A DNA stretch of 64,000 nucleotides, from the NCBI RefSeq assembly GCF_015732155.1, contig NZ_WIQK01000001.1, positions 2,242,001-2,306,000 on the forward strand, written 5' to 3'. This stretch comes from Pectinatus sottacetonis. Lineage in GTDB: Bacteria; Bacillota; Negativicutes; Selenomonadales; Selenomonadaceae. Within the stretch, counting starts at the first letter, position 1; each line of letters starts with the position of its first letter. Below the pieces are notes generated by a model, which was not told the DNA's origin, did not search any database, and saw only the letters and a list, made by a program, of their open reading frames with translations. A program made the translations under genes and the position numbers. This document shows, piece by piece, positions 55,444 through 62,905 of this stretch.

Positions 55444-55686
55444 TTGTCAGCGTGCAGACGTATTGTTATTGACTTGCCGAATGAGCTGGCTGGCGAATTA
55501 GAAACATTGGCACAGGAGGAACAAACTAGTCATGAAGAATTATTGTGCAAGGCAGTTCAATGTTATATTGAAACTTGTAAGCATCTGGATAATATCGAAC
55601 AAATGAAAAAAGGTTATAAAGAAATGGGGTTAATTAATATAACTTTAGCGGAAGAAGGTTTATATGGAGGGATATCAAAAAAATGA
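55444..55686 (+). CDS. Ribbon-helix-helix antitoxin, EndoAI/MazE-like
   Basis: An 80-residue protein. The N-terminal strand [20 protein letters not shown] with following helices is the ribbon-helix-helix DNA-binding fold; the acidic C-terminal region would mask the toxin. TTG 55444 is chosen because GGGAGG (55431-55436) lies seven bases upstream. Its stop overlaps the toxin gene by 23 bases, the usual coupling for this type II pair. Confidence 0.85.
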   Translation: MSACRRIVIDLPNELAGELETLAQEEQTSHEELLCKAVQCYIETCKHLDNIEQMKKGYKEMGLINITLAEEGLYGGISKK

Positions 55687-56038
55687 CCACGTGATAAGGC
55701 GTGGTGATATTTTCTATGCGAATCTCAGCCCGGTGGTTGGTTCTGAACAGGGAGGATCGCGTCCGGTATTGGTATTGCAGAATGATATTGGTAATAAATA
55801 CAGTCCTACTACAATTGTAGCAGCGATAACTGCCCAGATTTCCAAGGCTAAGCTGCCTACACATGTAGAAATAAGGGCTGATCAATGCAATTTAGAACGC
55901 GATTCTGTTATTTTACTGGAGCAGGTACGCACTATAGATAAAAAGAGACTTCGCAATAAGATAACTACACTTGATCCAGCTATAATGAAAAACGTGGACG
56001 ATGCAATAAAAATAAGCGTTGGTTTGGTTCATTTTTAA
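55664..56038 (+). CDS. ndoA: EndoA/MazF-family mRNA interferase toxin
   Basis: A 124-residue MazF/PemK toxin that cleaves single-stranded m[33 protein letters not shown] is almost the family consensus, followed by [24 protein letters not shown] and [19 protein letters not shown]. It carries about nine extra N-terminal residues compared with common relatives; a GTG at 55691 would give the shorter form but lacks a well-spaced ribosome site. Forms a chromosomal toxin-antitoxin module with the preceding gene. Confidence 0.94.
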   Translation: MEGYQKNDHVIRRGDIFYANLSPVVGSEQGGSRPVLVLQNDIGNKYSPTTIVAAITAQISKAKLPTHVEIRADQCNLERDSVILLEQVRTIDKKRLRNKITTLDPAIMKNVDDAIKISVGLVHF

Positions 56039-56064
56039 TATTAATTCAGGTTAATTAGTATTAA
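56035..56064. repeat. AT-rich inverted repeat at the toxin gene end
   Basis: TTAATATTAATT (56035-56046) and AATTAGTATTAA (56053-56064) pair with one mismatch, overlapping the toxin stop codon. No T tail, so only a weak 3' hairpin. The rest of the 267-base gap to the amidase gene shows nothing distinct. Confidence 0.35.
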
Positions 56065-56305
56065 TGAAGTATTGAATTAGAAGATGAATTATCGGATAAT
56101 TGTAGTTTTTATTTAGTATGCTGATAATAGCCAAATGTTATGCGAGATATATATACAGGTATAGTAAAAATACATAGAAAATGAAAATGGATTTTTTCAT
56201 AAATAAGGTAAGTTGTTTATGAATATTAATAAAGGATATATTTAATGAAGGTAATTTTTAATTAGATAAGGATGATTCTCGAAGAAAAGAAAGTAGGAAT
56301 TAAGT

Positions 56306-57343
56306 TTGATAAAGAAAATATTCGGGTTATTTTTAATATCACTGGTTTTTATGCAGTCAGTTTGCCTGGCAGCTTCAAGTGTAAAAGATTTTCGTTACAG
56401 TAGATTGAAACTTTCGGCAGAGGAAAATTATCTGCACATGGAAATTTCAGTAAACCATAAGCAGGAAAAATATGAGCTGCAGATAAACCCTAACAATAAA
56501 AAACAGCTTATTTTGACAATTTTTAATGCTAGATTGAAAAATGATAATTTACGAAAAGTAAAATTAGATGGTGAATTTGCTGATGATATAAAATTCAGCG
56601 AAGAAGGGAATAATGTTAAGGCATATATTTCTCTTCCAACTAATGCAGCGGAAACAAATTATAAAGCTTATATGCTTGATAAGAATAAGTATCACAGAGG
56701 AAGTTCAATATTGGCAGTTGATATCAGTAAAAAACCTGCGGTTAAACATCAAGTTAGTTTAGCGGCAATTGCTGGGCACACTATTGTAATAGATCCTGGA
56801 CATGGAGGCAGTGATTCAGGTGCTGTTGGCCCTGATGGCATAATGGAAAAGACTGTTACTTTGGCTATCGCAAAGAAAGTGGATAAAATTCTCCGCGACA
56901 ATGGGGCAATAGTTGTGATGACACGTACTACAGATAAGGATGTATATGGCCCGGATGCCACAGATGTTCAGGAACTTCAGGCGCGTGTTAATGTGGCTGA
57001 AAGAACCAAAGAAACAGATATTTTTCTCAGTATTCATGCTAACTCGTTTGTAAGTCCGTCAGCACATGGTACAGCAACTTATTATTATAGTTCTTCTGTG
57101 CGGGGAAAAAAATTGGCTGGTTTTGTTCAAAATGAGTTGATCGCTGCTGACGGATTGACAAATAGGGGTATTTCTCCAGCTAATTTCTATGTATTAAAAC
57201 ATTCTTCTGTGCCGGCTATTTTGATAGAGACGGCGTTTATTTCTAATTATAAAGAAGAACAGCTTTTAACTGAAGATAACTTTCAAATGATATTGGCTCA
57301 AGCTATTTGTCGCGGTATTAACAAATATTTTCAAAGTAATTAA
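56306..57343 (+). CDS. N-acetylmuramoyl-L-alanine amidase with AMIN-like domain
   Basis: A 345-residue exported wall hydrolase. A signal peptide (IFGLFLISLVFMQSVCLAASS) is followed by an AMIN-type beta domain (~25-140) and a zinc-dependent Amidase_3 domain: VIDPGHGGSDSGAVG (zinc His), the downstream Glu in MEKTVTLAIAKKV, LSIHANS (zinc His) and ILIETAFISN (catalytic Glu). It cleaves the amide bond between MurNAc and L-Ala, in daughter-cell separation or remodelling. TTG 56306 behind AGGAAT. Confidence 0.92.
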   Translation: MIKKIFGLFLISLVFMQSVCLAASSVKDFRYSRLKLSAEENYLHMEISVNHKQEKYELQINPNNKKQLILTIFNARLKNDNLRKVKLDGEFADDIKFSEEGNNVKAYISLPTNAAETNYKAYMLDKNKYHRGSSILAVDISKKPAVKHQVSLAAIAGHTIVIDPGHGGSDSGAVGPDGIMEKTVTLAIAKKVDKILRDNGAIVVMTRTTDKDVYGPDATDVQELQARVNVAERTKETDIFLSIHANSFVSPSAHGTATYYYSSSVRGKKLAGFVQNELIAADGLTNRGISPANFYVLKHSSVPAILIETAFISNYKEEQLLTEDNFQMILAQAICRGINKYFQSN

Positions 57344-57359
57344 ATAGGAGGCAGAAAAC

Positions 57360-57950
57360 TTGAAGCAGTTTAAAATAGTATTATTTGGATTGTTGGTTTT
57401 GACAATGGTCTTTATTGCAGGCTGTGGGAATAATAGTCAGGAGTCGGCTCAACAGGAACAGAATAATAAAATAACAGCGAATGGACAAGTTGATCAAGCC
57501 AATAAAAATAATGTTAAAAAGAAAGTAAAAACACAGCAGATAACGGTTTATTTTCCTAATGAAAACGGAGAAAAATTAATAGCAGCTAGAAGAACTATAG
57601 ATTTAACGAAAACTGATAAATATACTGCAGCTGTGCAGGAATTAGTAAAAGGACCAAAAACAGGAGAAGGTATTGCAATAATACCGAAACAGGCAAAGTT
57701 ATTAGATGTTAAGCTAAACAGCAAGGGAATTGCGATAGTAAATTTTGATAAAAATTTAGTAAAAAAATTTGTCGGCGGTTCTACGGGAGAAACAATGCTT
57801 GTCGGTTCAGTTGTAGATACGCTTACCAATTTTCCAGAAGTTAAATCAGTGGAATTCTTTGTGGAAGGTAAACAATTAGATACGTTGAGTGGACATCTCG
57901 ATTTAACAACACCTATTACAAGAATGAAGGATATTTTGCCAAATAATTGA
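57360..57950 (+). CDS. GerMN-domain lipoprotein
   Basis: A 196-residue lipoprotein. The signal peptide ends in a lipobox (VFIAGC, Cys ~22), followed by a Gln/Asn-rich linker and a GerMN (sporulation/spore germination-type) domain from ~60 (ITVYFPNENGEKLIAARR; AVQELVKGP; GIAIVNFDKNL; TLTNFPEVKSVEFFVEGK). It lies 16 bases after the amidase, so the two probably act together at the wall. TTG 57360 behind AGGAGG. Confidence 0.9.
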   Translation: MKQFKIVLFGLLVLTMVFIAGCGNNSQESAQQEQNNKITANGQVDQANKNNVKKKVKTQQITVYFPNENGEKLIAARRTIDLTKTDKYTAAVQELVKGPKTGEGIAIIPKQAKLLDVKLNSKGIAIVNFDKNLVKKFVGGSTGETMLVGSVVDTLTNFPEVKSVEFFVEGKQLDTLSGHLDLTTPITRMKDILPNN

Positions 57951-57966
57951 GGTTGGATAGAAAATA

Positions 57967-58015
57967 AAAAAATGCCATCACAGCATTGTTAAATGTCTTG
58001 TGATGGCATTTTTTT
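57967..58015. terminator. Bidirectional terminator overlapping the end of the HTH gene
   Basis: AAAAAATGCCATCACA (57967-57982) pairs with TGTGATGGCATTTTTT (57999-58014). It ends the amidase-GerMN transcript, and on the other strand includes the last codons of the convergent 508-residue regulator gene. Confidence 0.88.
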
Positions 58016-59515
58016 ATTTTCTATCCAAATACGATGGAGAAAAGAAATATTCTTTTTATAAATTTTTTCCAGTTCTTCAGCGGAAAAATTATGGCAATTA
58101 GCTTGATTTTTTTTGTCGAGAAAAAATGAATTGAATTTATTGATTAAGACAGGATTTTTTAGTAGATAGATAGTTTTGCCTTCACTGTTTAGAAAAGCTT
58201 TATTCTTTTTTAAATAGGCCGTATCGGTATTACTGTAGTATGATAGTTTAAAATAATCACTATCATTTAAAGGCTGGGATTCATTAAGTAAAAGGATATT
58301 TATATTAGGATTATTTTTCATTGATTTTATTAATTGCTGAAATTGTAGTTCCCGTTCAGTTACAGATGTTGTATAATCTATTTCTCCATAAGTCAATTTA
58401 CCATTTTCTATATAATGCATAATATTTGCTTCTGGCAAAAAAAAGTCAATATGGGCTTTTTCAAATTGTTCTTCCCAAGTTATTTGCATGTTTTGGATGG
58501 TTTGCCGCATATCAGAGGAATACTTGTATTTTACGGAAGAGTCTAAAAGTTTATTGAAAGCTTCTTTTGGCAGGAAAAATTCAAAACCCTTTGCACAAAA
58601 GATAATTAAATTATTATTTAGATAGAAAAAGGACCGAAATTTTACTAATTCAATATCATTTTTGGGCTCAATAAGATAAGTGGTATAAGAAAATTTTTCA
58701 TATGTGCGCTCCCAAATATTATTTACAATACTTTTTTCGTTTATATAAGTGCAAATGTCAATCAAATTATCATCGTGCAGTGAGTATTGCAGGGAAAAAT
58801 AATTTTTTATGACAATAATGTTGGAATTATGGAATTTTTTATTATTATGTATATGAAAATCAATGTAAATAAATTTATTAAAAAAATTATATAAATTTAT
58901 TATAAAATCAAGATTACAGTGATAGAGTTTTTCTATGCTGCAGCCAATATGTATATCGATTTTTTTAGCAGAAAAATGACAATAATTAAGAAAATCAAAA
59001 AAATAATTTTTAGTTAATAGTGTGATTATATCACCGGTTATGTATATTTCTATATTTTCTTTTATATTACTTAATAAAAGGGCAATTTTGGTATTAAAAA
59101 ACTTTTTTACATTTGTTCTGCCAATTATTGTTTGATAAGTACATGAAGGAAAATCAATATTGTTTTTAGGTGAATTAGCAGCTTGTGAATGCTGATAATA
59201 GGCGTCCATTAACATATTGTTTATTTCACTTTCTAGTGCGGTCTGAGTTTTATCACTGGAAACTTGTTTTTTTAGCTTAATATTAAATTCACTGAGAAAA
59301 GGATAAAATTGATTTTGGTTTATAATTTCATTAGCAATAAATGAAGAAATACAATTATTTATGCGGGTAATATATTTTACGGAAGGTTGATTCGTATTAT
59401 TGCACCATTTACTGATATAAGAAACATCATAACCAATAAAATCAGCAAGAGAACTTAACTTTATTCCGGAGAATTTTATTAAATGTTTTAGGACTTGCGC
59501 AAAAGTATTTTCCAT
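57989..59515 (-). CDS. Large helix-turn-helix protein of unknown family, putative regulator of the lactate genes
   Basis: A 508-residue protein. Residues 9-57 form an Xre-like helix-turn-helix (GIKLSSLADFIGYDVSYISKWCNN, with a second helix pair ending in INNCISSFI). The remaining ~430 residues match nothing I recognise; they are rich in Asn, Lys, Ile, Phe and Tyr, with no membrane helix, no obvious nucleotide-binding loop and few cysteines. It is divergent from lctP with 660 bases between, containing palindromes, so control of lactate uptake is inferred. The start ATG 59515 has only a weak ribosome site. Its last codons lie in the terminator stem. Confidence 0.65.
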   Translation of the reverse strand: MENTFAQVLKHLIKFSGIKLSSLADFIGYDVSYISKWCNNTNQPSVKYITRINNCISSFIANEIINQNQFYPFLSEFNIKLKKQVSSDKTQTALESEINNMLMDAYYQHSQAANSPKNNIDFPSCTYQTIIGRTNVKKFFNTKIALLLSNIKENIEIYITGDIITLLTKNYFFDFLNYCHFSAKKIDIHIGCSIEKLYHCNLDFIINLYNFFNKFIYIDFHIHNNKKFHNSNIIVIKNYFSLQYSLHDDNLIDICTYINEKSIVNNIWERTYEKFSYTTYLIEPKNDIELVKFRSFFYLNNNLIIFCAKGFEFFLPKEAFNKLLDSSVKYKYSSDMRQTIQNMQITWEEQFEKAHIDFFLPEANIMHYIENGKLTYGEIDYTTSVTERELQFQQLIKSMKNNPNINILLLNESQPLNDSDYFKLSYYSNTDTAYLKKNKAFLNSEGKTIYLLKNPVLINKFNSFFLDKKNQANCHNFSAEELEKIYKKNISFLHRIWIENKKMPSQDI

Positions 59516-59594
59516 ATTTATACACTTTCTATTAAATTTTTAAAGATTATTTAATTATTTATTATAAAACTGTACTCAATTATTATACTATATA

Positions 59595-59746
59595 ATTATT
59601 GAATAATATATAACAGATAATATTAAGTCTTAGTTTGCACATAATTTCCCTTGATTTAAATTGAACTTTAAAATTCAATTTAAATCAATAAAATAAAATT
59701 TAAATACCGTTAATACTTATAATTATAGGGTGAATTATTGAATAAT
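59595..59746. repeat. Two copies of a 13-base palindrome (candidate operators)
   Basis: ATTATTGAATAAT occurs at 59595-59607 and again at 59734-59746, each a 6-1-6 palindrome. The first lies within a larger imperfect palindrome at 59576-59602. Partial copies (ATTCAACAAT, ATTATTCAAG) follow. Placed about 80 and 220 bases from the regulator start. Confidence 0.5.
59651..59688. repeat. Perfect 15-base inverted repeat
   Basis: TTGATTTAAATTGAA (59651-59665), 8-base spacer, TTCAATTTAAATCAA (59674-59688). A long perfect palindrome between the two copies of the 13-base element. No T tail; operator more likely than terminator. Confidence 0.6.
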
Positions 59747-59857
59747 ACAAGTTAGAAATATTCAACAATATTATATTATAGAGAAAAAATGTAATAATAA
59801 AAAGAATATTATTAATTGATTTATTATTCAAGTTAATTTGTTGAAATATATAATGGA

Positions 59858-59887
59858 TTGACTTTTATTTATAAAAAAAATTATACT
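59858..59887 (+). promoter_or_regulatory. Sigma-A-type promoter for lctP
   Basis: TTGACT (59858-59863), 18 bases, TATACT (59882-59887). It is downstream of all the palindromes, which would therefore act as upstream regulator sites. Confidence 0.6.
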
Positions 59888-60175
59888 ATATACAGCCAAG
59901 GATGATGTATTACAAATATTTATCAATTAGGATTTCAATGATAATATAAAAAATATTTAATAAATTTACTTTTTTTTGATATATCAGATAATGTGCTGTA
60001 TACAAAAATATAAATTAAATTCTTTTCTGTTGACATGAAATAAAAGATAGGAGGGAACTAGAACCTTTATTTTAAAACGTGTGCTGGAGAATTAAGCTAT
60101 AGTAAATTTTGTGTCCAATAATGAAAGGAAGCGTAATTTTGTTTTTATATTTATTTTATGTGAGGAGAGATAAAA

Positions 60176-61933
60176 ATGTATATGCAGAATTTTGATCCGC
60201 TAAACAATATGATTTTATCAGCGCTACTGGCATTTTTACCAATTGCTTATTTTTTTATTGTACTTATTGTTTTTAAGGTAAAGGGACATTGGGCAGCCAT
60301 TTCAACAACTGTTTTGGCAATCATACTCGCCGGATGGGTATATAAAATGCCAATCATATTATCTGTGATGTCGGCAGTGCATGGTGCATTGTATGGATTA
60401 TTTCCTATTGGCTGGATAGTTATAGGAGCTGTTTTCCTATACAATATAAGTGTAAAAACAGGGCAATTTGAAATTATAAAAAAATCTATTATATCAATAA
60501 CGAATGACCGTCGTTTGCAAGTTTTACTTATTGCCTTTTCTTTTGGGGCTTTTCTGGAAGGTGCTGCTGGATTCGGAACACCTGTAGCCATCACTTCAGC
60601 AATGCTGATTGGAATGGGTTTCAAGGCAAAAAAAGCAGCCTGTCTAAGCCTTTTGGCTAATACAGCTCCAGTAGCTTTTGGTGGATTAGGTATACCGGTA
60701 CTAGTTGCTGGTCAGGTAACAGGTTTTTCAGGAGCATATCTGGCTAAATTGCTGGCGTTTATCTGTCCTATAATTGGCTTTATTGTACCATTTTACCTTA
60801 TCATAGTAATGACTGGATTAAAAGGAATAAAGGAAGTTTGGCCAGCCGTTTTAGTAACGTCAGTGTCTTTTTCCATACCTATGTGTCTGTCTTCATATTT
60901 TCTCGGGCCAATTCTCCCGGATATAGTAGCATCGCTTTGTTCAATGATTGCATTAGTTCTTTTCTTGAAAATATGGCAGCCTAAGCATATCTATAGGTTT
61001 GAAAATGAAAGTGCAGTGGAAGAAAAGCATGAAAGTTTGAGTACTAAAACAGTAATAAAGGCATGGAGTCCGTTTATTATCTTAATAATTTTCATTGCTG
61101 ATTGGGGAATGAAGAGTGTGGAAAGCTTATTAAATATGGTAAATGTTTCATTTGGTTTGCCCTATTTGAATAATGCTATTATAAATGGTACTACGAATGC
61201 TCCTATATTGGCAGTTTTTAAATTTAATTGGCTTTCAGCAGCAGGAACTGGTATTGTTTTGGCCGCATTTATGTCATGCATTATTCTGCATGTTTCCCTG
61301 GGAAAATCTATAAGTATCTTTGGTTCTACATTAAATGAACTTAAAATAGCTTTACTAACAATAAGCGGAGTATTGGCATATGCATATGTAGCAAATAATA
61401 GTGGTATGACAACAACAATGGGGCTTGTCGTATCTAAAACAGGTAAATGGTTCCCGTTATTTGCGCCTATCGTTGGTTGGCTTGGAGTCTTTGTAACAGG
61501 TTCCGATACTTCAGCAAATGCTCTGTTTGGTAAACTGCAGACTACAGCATTCCAGGCGGTTGGTATACTACCTGTTATGGGAATTGGTGCCAATCTGGCC
61601 GGTGGTGCTGTTGGTAAAATGATTTCACCTCAGTCTATTGCTATTGCAGCGGGAACTACAGGACTGACAGGAAAAGAAGGGGAAATCTATAAATTCAGCA
61701 TAAAACATTCAATTATATTGCTTACAATGATATGTTTGATAATGTTCTTTTATAAAGACTTATTTGTTTCACTACTGGCAGGAGAAAGTGGGAAAATGGC
61801 TGCTCCTATGGCAGCAGCAAATGTTGTTTCGAGTACAGGAGTAATAATATTATTAGTATCCTTTATTGTCATTTTCTTAGCAAGGTTTATGCTTCATGAT
61901 GATGAAAATGGACATAATTATAAATTGCAATAA
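60176..61933 (+). CDS. lctP: L-lactate permease
   Basis: A 585-residue LctP-family transporter with about 13 membrane segments. GAFLEGAAGFGTPVAITSAMLIGMGF (~123-148) and PIVGWLGVFVTGSDTSANALFGKLQ (~430-455) are the conserved family segments. It imports lactate (or glycolate) with protons. ATG 60176 follows GAGGAGAG. The next genes encode lactate-oxidation proteins, so the locus takes up and oxidises lactate. Confidence 0.95.
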   Translation: MYMQNFDPLNNMILSALLAFLPIAYFFIVLIVFKVKGHWAAISTTVLAIILAGWVYKMPIILSVMSAVHGALYGLFPIGWIVIGAVFLYNISVKTGQFEIIKKSIISITNDRRLQVLLIAFSFGAFLEGAAGFGTPVAITSAMLIGMGFKAKKAACLSLLANTAPVAFGGLGIPVLVAGQVTGFSGAYLAKLLAFICPIIGFIVPFYLIIVMTGLKGIKEVWPAVLVTSVSFSIPMCLSSYFLGPILPDIVASLCSMIALVLFLKIWQPKHIYRFENESAVEEKHESLSTKTVIKAWSPFIILIIFIADWGMKSVESLLNMVNVSFGLPYLNNAIINGTTNAPILAVFKFNWLSAAGTGIVLAAFMSCIILHVSLGKSISIFGSTLNELKIALLTISGVLAYAYVANNSGMTTTMGLVVSKTGKWFPLFAPIVGWLGVFVTGSDTSANALFGKLQTTAFQAVGILPVMGIGANLAGGAVGKMISPQSIAIAAGTTGLTGKEGEIYKFSIKHSIILLTMICLIMFFYKDLFVSLLAGESGKMAAPMAAANVVSSTGVIILLVSFIVIFLARFMLHDDENGHNYKLQ

Positions 61934-62300
61934 GGATTATTAATTAGATTTTATCCAAACGAATGAAGTTATACTCTTTTGTCTTCGGATACAGTAAAAG
62001 TAATAACAAGAGAGTATAACGCAGTTCAAAATTATGGCAGTTTTATCCATGGTATGGTTGTGTGCGGGTATTATGTTTATGAGTCTTAGATATGAGCGTT
62101 TAAATGGGAGCCGTATACTTGTGACTTTAGTCGTGAGTTAGGGTGTAAAAAACCATAGAAACTATGATGATAACCTGTGAGGTTAAGAGATTTATTATAA
62201 TTATGGCAGATTAAAAAAACAAAATACTAGTATACGATGGCTATATATTAGGCATTAAAAGATGGTAATTTAATGATTATAAAACGAGGAGTGAGGCATC
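61934..62300. other. lctP-lutC gap with several hairpins
   Basis: 367 bases. It holds an inverted repeat GTTATACT (61968-61975)/AGTATAAC (62013-62020) with a short inner pairing, then the IS605-like segment described separately, then AT-rich DNA up to the GAGGAG before lutC. No protein gene is supported; a 36-codon open frame (62034-62141) covers the hairpin region but has no ribosome site. Confidence 0.5.
62085..62190 (+). mobile_element. Possible remnant of an IS200/IS605 right end (omega-RNA-like hairpins)
   Basis: A G-rich island in AT-rich DNA: GGGAGCCGT, then the stem CTTGTGAC-TTTA-GTCGTGAG (62118-62137; 8 pairs counting G-U), AGTTAGGGTG, and two small hairpins CATAG-AAA-CTATG (62154-62166) and AACCT-GTG-AGGTT (62172-62184). 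The GACTTTAGTC-type hairpin followed by AGGGTG resembles the 3' scaffold found at the end of tnpB genes in IS605-family elements. No tnpA or tnpB reading frame remains. The identification rests on memory of such ends. Confidence 0.4.
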
Positions 62301-62894
62301 GTGAAAAAAATATGTCATGAATGGCAGAAATATTTGGATAAAGGTTTTATAGATAAAAAATATTGGGAAAGTTTTAAAGAAAATGCGCAGGCTGCTTCAG
62401 TGGAATTAAAAGAAATAAAAAGCTATGATGAAGCATTACCGATAATAGAGGCTTTAATAGATGAAGTGAATGCACAGAAACTTGCCGGAGTTGGACAGGA
62501 TGATTCAAAGGCTATAATGAACATATACCATGAGCTGGGGAAAAAACATCAGATTTATACGGATAAATTTGCTATAACTGAAAATGCCCCTATTCTTGAT
62601 ATTGGTATTTCTACTGCTGAGTTTGGTGTTGGAGAAACAGGGAGTATTTGTGTTGATAATTATTCATACGAAGCTAGACTTGTAAGTATGCTGCCACCAA
62701 TAAATATTGTTTTTATGAATAAAAACAATATTGTTGATACAATGACAGAAGCTTTTGAAATATTGGAACAAGTATTTGATAAAGGATATACTGGTTTTGT
62801 AACGGGACCAAGCCGGACATCTGATATTGAAAGAGTTTTGACATTAGGAGTTCACGGACCAAGCAGATTGATATTATTTGCAGTAGATGAATAG
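62301..62894 (+). CDS. lutC: LutC-like LUD-domain protein (lactate utilisation)
   Basis: A 197-residue LUD-domain protein of the LutC/YkgG family. Characteristic stretches are DIGISTAEFGVGETGSICVD (~100-119), LPPINIVFMNKNNIV and TGPSRTSDIERVLTLGVHGPSRL (~165-187). With LutA and LutB it oxidises L-lactate to pyruvate by an iron-sulfur route in the cytoplasm. GTG 62301 follows GAGGAG. It precedes lutB by 11 bases. Confidence 0.92.
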   Translation: MKKICHEWQKYLDKGFIDKKYWESFKENAQAASVELKEIKSYDEALPIIEALIDEVNAQKLAGVGQDDSKAIMNIYHELGKKHQIYTDKFAITENAPILDIGISTAEFGVGETGSICVDNYSYEARLVSMLPPINIVFMNKNNIVDTMTEAFEILEQVFDKGYTGFVTGPSRTSDIERVLTLGVHGPSRLILFAVDE

Positions 62895-62905
62895 GAGTGA
62901 ATGAA

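Larger units (their letters stand above)
59516..60175. other. Long AT-rich divergent control region between HTH gene and lctP
   Basis: 660 bases without a supported gene. It contains a repeated 13-base palindrome (59595-59607, 59734-59746), an imperfect 27-base palindrome (59576-59602), a perfect 15-base inverted repeat (59651-59688), a good rightward promoter (59858-59887) and an isolated AGGAGGG at 60049-60055 with no start codon within 20 bases. The transcript leader to lctP would be about 280 bases. Confidence 0.65.

Noticed and set aside
57360-57950. GerMN domain as a sign of spore formation
   Set aside because: GerMN domains are common in non-sporulating bacteria as wall lipoproteins; no sporulation gene is in the window.
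60030-60110. TTGACA at 60030 and an AGGAGGG at 60049-60055 as promoter and start of a leader gene
   Set aside because: No -10 box at a proper distance from TTGACA, and no start codon within reach of the AGGAGGG; the only nearby frame (GTG, 7 codons) is too far and too short.
62034-62141. A 36-codon open frame across the lctP-lutC gap
   Set aside because: No ribosome site, and it coincides with the hairpin segment that better explains the composition.
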